Positions 30,302 to 38,503 of a DNA stretch of 64,000 nucleotides are shown here, piece by piece (the first letter of the stretch is position 1; the number at the start of each line of letters is the position of its first letter). The stretch spans positions 438,580 to 502,579 of the forward strand of contig CAVWDE010000021.1 in the NCBI GenBank assembly GCA_963753685.1, written 5' to 3'. The notes below the pieces were generated by a model that saw only the letters and a list, made by a program, of their open reading frames with translations, was not told where the DNA came from and searched no databases. Source of the stretch: DATAOG01 sp963753685 (GTDB lineage: Bacteria; Pseudomonadota; Alphaproteobacteria; Geminicoccales; Geminicoccaceae). Made by a program: the position numbers and the translations under genes.

Positions 30302-30889
30302 TCAGCGGAACAGGAGCGCCAGGATCATCAGCACCACGATCACGCCTGCCGCCCACACGAACTTGTTTTGCGCCAGCTCCGCAAGCCCGCCGCCCGCCTC
30401 GGGTTCCGGCTCCGGCAGCGGCGCCGGAGCGGACACCGGTTCGGGCGCGGCCGGCGTCAGCTGCTGGCGGAAGTTGTCGAAGAACTCGTCCGCCAGCTTC
30501 TTGGCGGTGCCGTCGATCAGGCGCGAGCCGAGCTGCGCGAGCTTGCCGCCGACGTCCGCCTTGGCGGTGTAGCGCAGGATCGTGACCCCGCCGTCCTCGG
30601 TCAGATGGACCTCGGCGCCGCCCTTGGCGAAACCGGCGGCACCACCCTTGCCTTCGCCCGCGATGGTATAGCTCTCCGGCGGGTTGAGGTTGGACAAGGT
30701 GACGTTGCCGTTGAACTTCGCCTTCACCGGACCGACCTTGGCGACCACGGTTGCGGCAAACTCGTGGTCCGAGACCTTCTCCAGGGACTCGCAGCCGGGC
30801 AGCGCGCCTTTGAGCATCTCGGGATCGTTCAACGCCGCCCAGACCTTCTCGCGCGGCGCCGGGATGCGGTACTCGCCGGTCATGTCCAT
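30302..30889 (-). CDS. CoxG-like SRPBCC-domain protein with C-terminal membrane anchor
   Basis: The 195-residue protein has a CoxG/DUF1059-type hydrophobic-pocket fold at residues 1-145 (MTGEYRIPAPREKVWAALND, MLKGALPGCESLEKV, and a LGSRLIDGTAKKLADEFFDNF helix). A Pro/Glu/Ala linker and one C-terminal membrane helix (FVWAAGVIVVLMILALLF) follow. CoxG recruits CO dehydrogenase to the membrane in Oligotropha-type systems and is now thought to bind quinone; a similar role for the adjoining hydroxylase is inferred. It lies 186 bases upstream of the small subunit, on the same strand. Confidence 0.85.
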   Translation of the reverse strand: MDMTGEYRIPAPREKVWAALNDPEMLKGALPGCESLEKVSDHEFAATVVAKVGPVKAKFNGNVTLSNLNPPESYTIAGEGKGGAAGFAKGGAEVHLTEDGGVTILRYTAKADVGGKLAQLGSRLIDGTAKKLADEFFDNFRQQLTPAAPEPVSAPAPLPEPEPEAGGGLAELAQNKFVWAAGVIVVLMILALLFR

Positions 30890-31065
30890 CGCCAGATCCC
30901 CCCAAGCTCACTCCTGCTCGCGCCAGAAGCTACATCCGTCGCGCGGGTCCGGCAACCACAGCGACGGGAGGCGAATTGGCGCGGACCCCTCTGACGGCCT
31001 GTGAAACTCTTCGCGCCACCGGCCGTTAATGATCCGGCCGACCGGGGCGGCGAGGAGTAACGATC

Positions 31066-31317
31066 ATGGCTAGGTTTCTTCTGGGCCTGATTCTCGGCAT
31101 CTTCCTGGGCGCGCTGGCGGTGTCCTACAATCCGAGCCTGTCGGACCAGGCGCGCGGCGCGTTCGCGAACCTGACCGCCCTGGTCGCGACCGGGGCCGAG
31201 AAGGCTGCGCAGTCGGTCGACCGCGGGGCCGGCAAGCTCGCGGACCAGGCCGAGCGGGCGAAGCAGGCTTCCGGGAACCAGGAGGCGCCGCCGCCCGCCA
31301 ACGCGACTCCGCGCTGA
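31066..31317 (+). CDS. Small single-pass membrane protein, unknown function
   Basis: The 83-residue protein has one N-terminal hydrophobic helix (RFLLGLILGIFLGALAVSY) and a helical, charged tail rich in Ala and Lys, ending in a Pro/Ala stretch. GAGGAG lies just before its ATG. I do not recognise a family. It may be a small envelope or stress protein. It stands alone between oppositely oriented genes and ends 16 bases before the stop of the convergent protease gene. Confidence 0.68.
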   Translation: MARFLLGLILGIFLGALAVSYNPSLSDQARGAFANLTALVATGAEKAAQSVDRGAGKLADQAERAKQASGNQEAPPPANATPR

Positions 31318-31333
31318 GTGCCGGGCAGGCTTA

Positions 31334-31861
31334 CTACCACTCGAGGATCAGGCGCCGATCCTCGACCCGGTAGCCGTGCAGCCGGTTGAGAAAGCTCATG
31401 CCGAGCAGGGAGATCGGGAGCGGCGCCGCGTTGACCGAGGCGTCGAGGTCGTAGAGGCTGAACTGGCCGACCCGCACCTCGCGCAGCCGCACCGGGGCGC
31501 CTTGGACCTCGCCATTGGCGGTCCCGAAGCGCTGGCTGAACTCGAGACGGCGCGGGTCGAGCCCGAGCCGCCGGGCGTCGGCCATGGTCAGCACGATCTC
31601 CGAGGCGCCGGTGTCGAGCAGGAAGGTGATCGGCACGCCGTCGACCATCGCCTCGAGCACGAAGTGCCCCTGCGGCCCGGCCTCGACCACGTACTGCCAG
31701 GCATTGCTCGCGGGCGTGGCATCGCGCGCATCGCCTGCTATGCTGGGTTGCGACGCGGGTGACGCGCCCGGGTGCGGCAGCCAGTCGCTGTCGCGGAGCA
31801 CGGCGAAACCGATGCCGACCACGACGGCGACCGTGAGATAACGCAATGCCCATGCGAGCAT
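31334..31861 (-). CDS. Retropepsin-like aspartic protease, membrane-anchored (TIGR02281 type)
   Basis: The 175-residue protein has an N-terminal membrane helix and one retropepsin-like domain with FLLDTGASEIVLT, the active Asp-Thr-Gly at residues 83-85, and LLGMSFLNRLHGYRV near the C-terminus, which is the flap-and-final-strand pattern of the alphaproteobacterial clan AA family. Such proteins act as homodimers in the periplasm. No protein substrate can be named. Confidence 0.88.
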   Translation of the reverse strand: MLAWALRYLTVAVVVGIGFAVLRDSDWLPHPGASPASQPSIAGDARDATPASNAWQYVVEAGPQGHFVLEAMVDGVPITFLLDTGASEIVLTMADARRLGLDPRRLEFSQRFGTANGEVQGAPVRLREVRVGQFSLYDLDASVNAAPLPISLLGMSFLNRLHGYRVEDRRLILEW

Positions 31862-32015
31862 GGCGATCGATCAGCCTCATCCTCGGTCGCGCCATCCTCG
31901 GTGGCGCCGGGGCGTGAGTATCGGCGATCTGAGATAAGGACGTGCTAACGAGCGCAGATCGCGACCCGGCCGGGCGCATCACGGGGCGGACACAGGCGGC
32001 GGGGGGTGCGGGCCG

Positions 32016-32849
32016 ATGCCCGAGGGCGTGACCCGGCTCCTGGTTGGGCCATTGCTGCTGCCCTTCGGCCTCGCGGCGGCGCTCACGGCGGCGGCCGCGC
32101 TCTGGCTCGGCAGCCGGCGCAGCGTGCCGCTGCTGGGCCTGGCTCAGACGCTCGGTTTTCTGGCCGCCTATGGGGCGCTGGTCGGCCTGCCGGCCTGGCC
32201 GCCAGTGCTGGCGCGGGAGAAGGTCGCCTATGTGGCCGCGTTCGGCGTGCTGCTCGGGCTCGTGCTGCCGCTGCTGCCCCGTTTTGCCGACGCTTTGCAG
32301 ATGGCGCTGCTCGCCTGGCCGGTCGCGATCGTGGTCTGGCTCGCGGCGCGCGTGCCGCTTGGCGCGCCGACCCTCGCGATCGCGGCGGTGCTCGCCCTGT
32401 TCGGCGCCGCCATGATCGGGCCGCTGGCAGGCGCCCGCCAGAAGAATCCCAGGCGTGCCCTGATGCTGCTGGGCGCGGTGCTGGGCCTGGCCGCACTCGC
32501 CGACTTCGGGCACACGCTGGCGCTGGCCGAGCTCGCGTTGGCGCTTGCGGCCTCGCTTGCGGGCGTGCTGCTCGCCGGACGCTCGCTCGCGCTCACCAAC
32601 GGCAGCCTGGTCGGCCCGACCGGAACCGCCCTGGCGCTCGCCGGAACGCTGGCCCTGTCCGGCGGCGCCAGCCGGATAGCACTCCTGCTCCTGACGCTGG
32701 TGTTCGCCGCCGACCGGTTGGCGAGACGGCTCGCCTCGCGCCGCTATCTCTGGCTCGAGCGCCTCCTGTTCGCGCTCGGCTGTCTGGTGCCGCTCGGCCT
32801 CGCCCTGACGGTCGCCCGGCTCAGCTCGGGCCCGCTGCTTCTCCCCTGA
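32016..32849 (+). CDS. Polytopic membrane protein, unknown function
   Basis: The 277-residue protein is made almost entirely of hydrophobic segments, about nine, with short basic loops. It resembles uncharacterised alphaproteobacterial integral membrane proteins; no catalytic motif is visible. The start is uncertain, with no clear ribosome site. Its C-terminal 49 codons, from FAADRLARRLAS to PLLLP, are duplicated in the DNA just downstream. Confidence 0.68.
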   Translation: MPEGVTRLLVGPLLLPFGLAAALTAAAALWLGSRRSVPLLGLAQTLGFLAAYGALVGLPAWPPVLAREKVAYVAAFGVLLGLVLPLLPRFADALQMALLAWPVAIVVWLAARVPLGAPTLAIAAVLALFGAAMIGPLAGARQKNPRRALMLLGAVLGLAALADFGHTLALAELALALAASLAGVLLAGRSLALTNGSLVGPTGTALALAGTLALSGGASRIALLLLTLVFAADRLARRLASRRYLWLERLLFALGCLVPLGLALTVARLSSGPLLLP

Positions 32850-33070
32850 CCGGGAAGCGCCATCCGCCAGCCGGGTCGCCCGCCATTTCGCCGCCGACCG
32901 GTTGGCGAGACGGCTTGCCTCACACCGCTACCTCTGGCTCGAGCGCCTCATGTTCCCAATCGGCTGCCTGGTGCCGCTCGGCCTCGCCCTGACGGTTGCC
33001 CGCCTCAGCTCGGTCCCGCTGCTTCTCCCCTGACCGGCGAGCGCCGTCCGCCAGCCGGGCCGCCCGCCAT
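32703..33070 (+). repeat. 184-bp tandem duplication of the membrane-protein 3' end
   Basis: Positions 32703-32886 and 32887-33070 are two head-to-tail copies, diverged at scattered positions. The first copy holds the last 49 codons of the membrane-protein gene and its stop. The second still reads FAADRLARRLAS...LLLP and a stop in its own frame but has no start, so it is a gene fragment left by a duplication. Confidence 0.9.
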
Positions 33071-33369
33071 TTCCCGGAGGGTAATCCCCGGCTCCCACAG
33101 CCAATGATCGATCTTCCGCGGGGCGGCCGTCGATTCCCCGTAGAGCAGCCCACGGTTCCCGCAGCGCAGCCGTCCTTTCAGCAGGCCAGACGCCAGTTCC
33201 CAGTCGCCCCCCGTTCCCCTGTATCCCGGCAAACTCCCGGTTCGGCTCCGACCCGCCCGCGCCGATCACTTGCCCTTCGGGCCTTGGGCCGGGCACGGAG
33301 TCCCACGGTCCCATGGACCCTCCGAAGATCACGTTAGCGGGCGATCGTTAACGATGGGTTAAGGCCGGC
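33071..33369. other. Non-coding stretch between the duplication and the YceI gene
   Basis: I see no gene here on either strand; short open frames are low in coding character. Near its right end, at 33344-33355, is a perfect 12-bp palindrome ATCGTTAACGAT, 15 bases beyond the stop of the yceI-like gene. It has no T-run and may be chance. Confidence 0.5.
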
Positions 33370-33957
33370 TCAGCGCGGGCGCGACGCCCGGATGTCGAGG
33401 TGGATCACGACCGGCGCGCCGACCGTCTTGGTCGAGGCCCAGTCGCCCTGGCCGACCCCATAGTCGAGGCGCGAGATCGTGAGCTCGCCCTTGGCCTCGG
33501 CCAGCAACCGGTCCGGCTTGCCCGGGTCGGCGCCGATCGTGAGCGTGAACGGCAGCACCACGTCCTTGGTCACGTCGCGGATCGTGAGCTCGGCCTTGGC
33601 CTCATAGGCGTCCCCCTTGTGATGGCTCAGCTGCAGGCTCCGGAAGCGCGCCATCGGCCAGCGCTGGACGTCGAAGAAGGCGGACGAGCGCAACGTCGTG
33701 TCGCGGTCCTTGTGGCCGGTGTCGATGCTGGTGGTGTCGATCTGCACGTCGACCAGGCTCTTGCCGAGGCTCTTCGGATCGAAGGTGATGTCGGCGGTGA
33801 AGCGGTCGAACCGGCCCTCGACCGGGCTGCCCTGCTGCAGCGCGGTGAACCGGATCTGGCTGCCGTCCTCGACGGTCCAGACCTGGGCAAGCGCGCTCTG
33901 GAGGCTGACAAGCAGGCCGGCGAGCGCGAGCGGCAGGCATCTCTGAAGGAGGTGCAT
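33370..33957 (-). CDS. YceI-family periplasmic lipid-binding protein
   Basis: The 195-residue protein has a signal peptide of about 25 residues (ending SALAQ), then the YceI barrel: WTVEDGSQIRFTALQQG, GRFDRFTADITFDPKSL, IDTTSIDTGHKDRDTTLRSSAFFDVQRWPMARF. Family members bind isoprenoid-like lipids such as polyprenol or quinone in the periplasm. It lies 33 bases downstream of the cytochrome b561 gene, a pairing seen in many proteobacteria. Confidence 0.92.
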   Translation of the reverse strand: MHLLQRCLPLALAGLLVSLQSALAQVWTVEDGSQIRFTALQQGSPVEGRFDRFTADITFDPKSLGKSLVDVQIDTTSIDTGHKDRDTTLRSSAFFDVQRWPMARFRSLQLSHHKGDAYEAKAELTIRDVTKDVVLPFTLTIGADPGKPDRLLAEAKGELTISRLDYGVGQGDWASTKTVGAPVVIHLDIRASRPR

Positions 33958-33990
33958 GGGCGTTGTCCCTGGGTCCGGAGGGGAGAGGGG

Positions 33991-34539
33991 TCAATGCCGG
34001 CCGCGCGCCGCGGGCAGCATCCGGCGGAGCACATCGTCCTTGAGCAGGAAATGATGGCGCAACGCCGCCCCGACGTGCAGCAGCACCAGGGCCATGAACA
34101 CGAAGGCGTTGACGTGGTGCACCTGCAGCAAGGTGTCGCTCAGCGGCTCGTCGGGGCCGATCAGCGCCGGCAGCGGCAGCACGCCCCAGAGCACGACCGG
34201 GAAGTTGGCGGCGTTGGATTGCAGGAACCCGATCACCGGTTGAACGAACAGCAGCGCATACAACAAGCCGTGCGACAGCCTGGCCACGCTCCGCTCCCAG
34301 GCCGGCATGGCCGGCGGCAGCGGCGGGGCGGGATGGGTGAGGCGCCACAGAAGGCGCAGCGCCGCCAGGCCGAAGATCGTGACGCCGATCCACTTGTGCA
34401 GCTGATAGAGATCGAACTTCTGCTGGCTGAGCGGCAGGCGGACCATGTACCAGCCGAGCCCGAACATCCAAAGGATCAGCGCCGCGATCAGCCAGTGCAG
34501 ACCTTGCGCGATGGCGCCGTAGCGCAGCGTGGCTCTCAA
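33991..34539 (-). CDS. Cytochrome b561 family protein
   Basis: The 182-residue integral membrane protein has four hydrophobic helices with the haem-ligand histidines in QGLHWLIAALILW, LHKWIGVTIF, SHGLLYALLF and VHHVNAFVFMALVLLHVGAALRHHF. It probably moves electrons between quinol and a periplasmic partner. The start is a TTG at 34539: GGGAGG lies 7 bases upstream and no ATG or GTG fits the normal N-terminus (RATLRYGAIAQGLHW). It runs into the yceI gene on the same strand. Confidence 0.9.
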   Translation of the reverse strand: MRATLRYGAIAQGLHWLIAALILWMFGLGWYMVRLPLSQQKFDLYQLHKWIGVTIFGLAALRLLWRLTHPAPPLPPAMPAWERSVARLSHGLLYALLFVQPVIGFLQSNAANFPVVLWGVLPLPALIGPDEPLSDTLLQVHHVNAFVFMALVLLHVGAALRHHFLLKDDVLRRMLPAARGRH

Positions 34540-34723
34540 AGCGCGATCCTCCCGGGGCGGGCGCCCCGACGCCCGCGATCCGAGTAGTAGCGGCAGCGGT
34601 TTGTGGAAGTCACGATATTCTGAGCGCCGGGCGGCGGGCGAAACCGGCCGGGCGGGCTCGACAAGGCGCGCCCGACGATGATATGGGCGCCCCTGCTCGA
34701 CAGTGACGGCAACGGTCCGGACG

Positions 34724-35482
34724 ATGACCATCAGGGCGGTGACCTTCGATCTCTGGGATACGATCGTCCACGACGATTCGGACGAGCCCAAGCGCGCCGC
34801 GCGCGGCCTGCGCAGCAAGCGCGACGAGCGTCGCCATCTGCTCTGGCAGGCGCTCGAGGCCGAGGCGCCGACCCCGCTCGAGCGGGTGACGCTTGCTTAC
34901 GACACCGCCGATGCCGGCTTCAACCTGGTCTGGAAGGAGCTGCACATCAACTGGACCATCGAGCAGCGCCTGCGGGTGGTCCTGAACGGCCTCGGCCGCA
35001 GCCTGCCGGCCGCCACGCTCGCACCAGTGATCGCGGCGACCGGCCGGATGGAGGTCGAGATCCCGCCCGACCCGGTCGCCGGCATCGCGGCCGCCCTGGC
35101 CGAGCTCGCTCGGCACTACCGCCTGGCCGTGGTCTCGGATGCGATCGTCACGCCCGGCGTCAATCTGCGCCTGCTGCTCGAGCGCTACGACCTCGCGAGG
35201 TACTTCGGCGGCTTCGCCTTCTCCGACGAGGTCGGGCACGCCAAGCCCCATCGCGCCATGTTCGAGGCGGCAGCGACAGCACTCGGCGTCGGGCTGCACG
35301 AGATCGTCCACGTCGGCGATCGCGAGCACAACGACGTCAAGGGCCCGCATGCGCTCGGCGCCAAGGCGGTGCTGTTCACCGCGGCGCGCGCCGACGATCT
35401 GGCCGGCACCACGGCGGATGCGGTCTGCGCGCGCCACGCCGACCTGCCGGCGGTGATCGAGCGCCTGGCCGCCGCGGGATAG
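34724..35482 (+). CDS. HAD-superfamily hydrolase
   Basis: The 252-residue protein has all HAD motifs: FDLWDTI near residues 8-14 (nucleophile Asp and acid-base Asp), VVSDAI (motif II Ser), HAKPHRAMF (motif III Lys) and HVGDREHNDVKG (motif IV Asp). It is a small-molecule phosphatase or dehalogenase-like enzyme. The start at 34724 puts the first motif at the usual place; a GTG at 34703 is possible. It is 29 bases upstream of the glutamine amidotransferase gene. Confidence 0.85.
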   Translation: MTIRAVTFDLWDTIVHDDSDEPKRAARGLRSKRDERRHLLWQALEAEAPTPLERVTLAYDTADAGFNLVWKELHINWTIEQRLRVVLNGLGRSLPAATLAPVIAATGRMEVEIPPDPVAGIAAALAELARHYRLAVVSDAIVTPGVNLRLLLERYDLARYFGGFAFSDEVGHAKPHRAMFEAAATALGVGLHEIVHVGDREHNDVKGPHALGAKAVLFTAARADDLAGTTADAVCARHADLPAVIERLAAAG

Positions 35483-35511
35483 GCGGCGGCGGGGTAGGGG
35501 AGGTGCGCCAG

Positions 35512-36369
35512 ATGTCCGGCCGCCCGCGCTTTCTGGTCGTCGACGGCTATGCGCGCGAGGGCCGCGAGGACCTGCGCGCGGGCGGCGCCAGCACCGCGGG
35601 CGAGCTCTACGACCGGATGCTGCGCAAGTGTGCACCCGGCGCCGCGGTCGAGATCCTCTATCCGGCCGACCCGGACGCGCAGCTGCCGGCCGGGGCCGCG
35701 ATCGCGCAGTACGACGGCATCGCCTGGACCGGCTCGAGCCTCACGATCTTCAAGGACGATCCGCGGGTGCGGCCGCAGATCGAGCTCGCGAACGCCGCCT
35801 ACACCGCGCGCCTGCCGAGCTTCGGCAGCTGCTGGGCGGCGCAGATCGCCGTGGTCGCGGCCGGCGGCCAGTGCGCCGCCAACCCCAGGGGCCGCGAGAT
35901 GGGCCTCGCGCGCAAGATCACGCTCACGCCCGAGGGCCGCGCCCACCCGCTCTACATCGGCAAGAAGTCGGTGTTCGACGGCTTCATCAGCCACGACGAC
36001 GAGGTGACCCACCTGCCGCCCTCTGGGGTCCTGCTCGCGACCAACCGCTACACCCACGTCCAGGCGGTCGCGGTCACCCATCGAGGCGGCAGCTTCTGGG
36101 GCCTGCAATACCACCCCGAATACGACCTCCACGAGCTCGCCCGACTCTGCCACTGCCGGCGCCAGAAGCTCACCAACCTCGGCTTCTTCCGGGACCTCGA
36201 CGCCGCCGACAGCTTCATCGGCCAGCTCGAGGCGCTGCACCAGGACCCGGGCCGCAAGGACCTCGCCTGGCTGCTCGGCATCGACGAGGACGTCATGAAC
36301 GAGGACATCCGGCTGGCCGAGGTCCGCAACTGGATCGAGCAGCTGGTGCTGCCATGCCTGCGCTCGTGA
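35512..36369 (+). CDS. Class I glutamine amidotransferase-like protein
   Basis: The 285-residue protein has a GATase1 fold with the nucleophile in PSFGSCWAAQ (Cys107) and the His-Glu pair in WGLQYHPEYDL (His201, Glu203), a full catalytic triad. No synthetase domain is fused; such stand-alone proteins include gamma-glutamyl hydrolases. The C-terminal 80 residues form a helical extension. AGGGGAGG lies 10 bases before the ATG. Confidence 0.84.
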   Translation: MSGRPRFLVVDGYAREGREDLRAGGASTAGELYDRMLRKCAPGAAVEILYPADPDAQLPAGAAIAQYDGIAWTGSSLTIFKDDPRVRPQIELANAAYTARLPSFGSCWAAQIAVVAAGGQCAANPRGREMGLARKITLTPEGRAHPLYIGKKSVFDGFISHDDEVTHLPPSGVLLATNRYTHVQAVAVTHRGGSFWGLQYHPEYDLHELARLCHCRRQKLTNLGFFRDLDAADSFIGQLEALHQDPGRKDLAWLLGIDEDVMNEDIRLAEVRNWIEQLVLPCLRS

Positions 36370-36389
36370 GCCGACCCGGCCGGAGCCGG

Positions 36390-36434
36390 CCCAGCTGGAG
36401 CTCGCCCAGCTGGAGCTCGCCCAGCTGGAGCTCG
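36390..36434 (+). repeat. Three tandem 15-bp repeats at an SDR ribosome site
   Basis: The unit CCCAGCTGGAGCTCG occurs three times without a mismatch. The GGAG in the last copy lies 6 bases before the ATG of the following SDR gene and serves as its ribosome site. The other two copies are spare sites upstream, so copy-number slippage could alter spacing or strength. Confidence 0.93.
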
Positions 36435-36436
36435 CG

Positions 36437-37222
36437 ATGACCGGCGTCGCGACCCGCCCGGTCGCCCTGGTGACCGGCGGCCGGCGCGGCATCGGGCGGG
36501 CCTGCGCCCTGGCGCTCGCCGAGGCGGGCTTCGATCTGGTGCTGGTCGACCTCGAACGCGACGCCGACGCCGACGAGACGCTGGCCGGCATCGGCGAACG
36601 CGGCGGCCACGGCGCCTTCCTGGTCGCCGACATCGCCGATCTCGGCGGCCAGGCGCAGCTGGTCGACGACGTCTTCGAGGCCTTCGGCAGGCTCGACTGC
36701 CTGGTCAACAACGCCGGCATTACGGTGCTCTCGCGCGGCGACCTGCTCGAGGTCTCGGTCGCGAGCTACGATCGTTGCCTGAGCGTCAACCTGCGCGCCC
36801 CGTTCTTTCTCACCCAGGAGATCGCGCGCCGCATGCTGAGGGTGCCGCCGGCCGCCGGCGCACCGCCGCGCTCGATCGTCACCATCACCTCGGTCAACGC
36901 CGAGATCGTCTCGCTCAGCCGCGGCGAATACTGCATCTCCAAGGCCGGCGCCTCGATGCTGACCCGGCTGTTCGCGCTCCGCCTGGCCGGCCACGGCATC
37001 GGCGTCTACGAGGTCCGCCCGGGTGTCATCCGGACCGCCATGACCGCGCCCGTGGCCGAGCGCTACGAGCAGGCGATCGCGGGCGGGCTCAGCCACATCG
37101 CCCGCTGGGGCGAGGCGGAGGACGTCGGCCGGACGGTCGCGACGCTGGCTGCGGGCGGCCTGCCGTTCAGCGTCGGTCAGGTGGTGTACGTCGACGGGGG
37201 GCTGAATTTGCCGGCGTTCTGA
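36437..37222 (+). CDS. Short-chain dehydrogenase/reductase (FabG-like)
   Basis: The 261-residue Rossmann-fold oxidoreductase has VTGGRRGIGRA (TGxxxGIG), NNAGI, a catalytic Ser-Tyr-Lys set in ITSVNAE and YCISKAG, and RPGVIRTAM. Cofactor is likely NAD(P). It is third in a HAD-amidotransferase-SDR run. Substrate is unknown. Confidence 0.9.
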   Translation: MTGVATRPVALVTGGRRGIGRACALALAEAGFDLVLVDLERDADADETLAGIGERGGHGAFLVADIADLGGQAQLVDDVFEAFGRLDCLVNNAGITVLSRGDLLEVSVASYDRCLSVNLRAPFFLTQEIARRMLRVPPAAGAPPRSIVTITSVNAEIVSLSRGEYCISKAGASMLTRLFALRLAGHGIGVYEVRPGVIRTAMTAPVAERYEQAIAGGLSHIARWGEAEDVGRTVATLAAGGLPFSVGQVVYVDGGLNLPAF

Positions 37223-37487
37223 CCGGCTGGAACGGCGGCGGCTCGCGGCCGCCCTCGGTGAGCTCCCCCCAGAGCGCGCTGCCGGCCGCGGTCGGGATCC
37301 AGACCGCACCCGGCCCGTTGGCCCAGCCGCGCGCCACGATCAGGCCGGCCGCAGCCAGCTCCTCGACCGCCCAGGCGGCGTCGAAGTGCCGGTCGAGCAT
37401 GGCGCCCGAGATGCCGCGCACCGGCTTCGGCATCGCGCACAGGCGCTCGAGGATGCGGAAATGGATGCTGTCGCGTTCGATCGACAT
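37167..37487 (-). CDS. Small protein with winged-helix-like pattern, unknown function
   Basis: The 106-residue frame reads MSIERDSIHFRILERLCAMP, then AMLDRHFDAAWAVEELAAAGLIVARGWANGPGAVWIPTAAGSALW, a helix-turn-helix followed by a wing-like hairpin. I cannot name a family. It fills an otherwise empty gap and is divergent from the second SDR. Its last 56 bases overlap the 3' end of the first SDR, so its true end is uncertain. Confidence 0.5.
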   Translation of the reverse strand: MSIERDSIHFRILERLCAMPKPVRGISGAMLDRHFDAAWAVEELAAAGLIVARGWANGPGAVWIPTAAGSALWGELTEGGREPPPFQPVRTPANSAPRRRTPPDRR

Positions 37488-37562
37488 GGGCCATGTATGT
37501 TTCCCAAGCACGCACGGTTGTAAAGCGCCGCGATGACCTCGGGCGCACAGTTGGAGACAACG

Positions 37563-38327
37563 ATGTCGGAGCTGTTCTCGCTCGACGGCCAGGTCGCCCT
37601 GATCACCGGCAGCTCGCGCGGCCTGGGCTTCGCCATGGCCGAGGCGCTCGCCGAGCACGGCGCGCTCGTGATCCTCAACGGGCGCGATCCGGCGACCCTG
37701 GAGAGCCGCGCCGAGGGCCTCCGGCAACGCGGCTACCGGGCGGAGGCGATGGCCTTCGACGTCACCGACGGCCCCGCTACCGCCGCCGCGATCCAGGACC
37801 TAGCCGACCGCCATGGCCGGCTGGATGTGCTGGTCAACAACGCCGGCATCCAGCACCGCGTGCCGCTCACCGAATGGGCGGACGCCGACTGGGAGCGGGT
37901 CATCGCGGCCAATCTCTCGGCCTGCTTCAGGAGCGCCCGCGAGGCGGCCAGGGTGATGCTGCACCAGGGCTCGGGCCGGATCATCAGCACGGGCTCGGTG
38001 GTCGCCATCCTCGCCCGGCCGACCGTGCATGCCTATGTCGCCGCCAAAGCCGGGCTGCATGCGCTCACCCGCTCGATGGCGGCCGAGCTCGGACCGCGCG
38101 GGATCACGGTCAACGCCATCGCACCCGGGTACTTCGCCACCGAGATGAACACCGCCCTGCTCGCGGACCAGGCGTTCACCGCCTGGGTCGAGCACCGCAC
38201 CCCGCTCGGCCGCTGGGCCCGACCCGAGGAGATCGGCGGCGCCGTGGTCTTCCTGGCCGCCAAAGCCGGCGCCTACGTCAACGGCCACGTCCTGGTGGTC
38301 GACGGCGGCCTGTCGGTGACGCTCTAG
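37563..38327 (+). CDS. Short-chain dehydrogenase/reductase (gluconate 5-dehydrogenase-like)
   Basis: The 254-residue protein has ITGSSRGLGFA, NNAGIQHR, the Ser-Tyr-Lys triad in ISTGSVVAILARPTVHAYVAAKAG, and a C-terminus ending VNGHVLVVDGGLSVTL. NNAGIQHR and the MSELFSLDGQVALITG start are typical of gluconate 5-dehydrogenase-type SDRs, but the substrate is a guess. TTGGAG lies before its ATG. Confidence 0.9.
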   Translation: MSELFSLDGQVALITGSSRGLGFAMAEALAEHGALVILNGRDPATLESRAEGLRQRGYRAEAMAFDVTDGPATAAAIQDLADRHGRLDVLVNNAGIQHRVPLTEWADADWERVIAANLSACFRSAREAARVMLHQGSGRIISTGSVVAILARPTVHAYVAAKAGLHALTRSMAAELGPRGITVNAIAPGYFATEMNTALLADQAFTAWVEHRTPLGRWARPEEIGGAVVFLAAKAGAYVNGHVLVVDGGLSVTL

Positions 38328-38503
38328 CAGACTGGACGCGGCGCGCGGGCGCAGGCCGCGCCTATTGTCGTGATCGCCCTGCGGGCCTAGATTTGCTAAG
38401 CATCCTGGGCGAGGGTACCGACGGCATCGGGCCGCTCCAGGATTGCCACGATAACCGCCTCGAGTTCGGGGCACCCAGGGTGTGCCGCGGGCGCGCCTGA
38501 GGA

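Noticed and set aside
33344..33355. Perfect 12-bp palindrome ATCGTTAACGAT as a terminator or operator.
   Set aside because: It has no loop or T-run and lies downstream of the yceI gene; one such palindrome could be chance.
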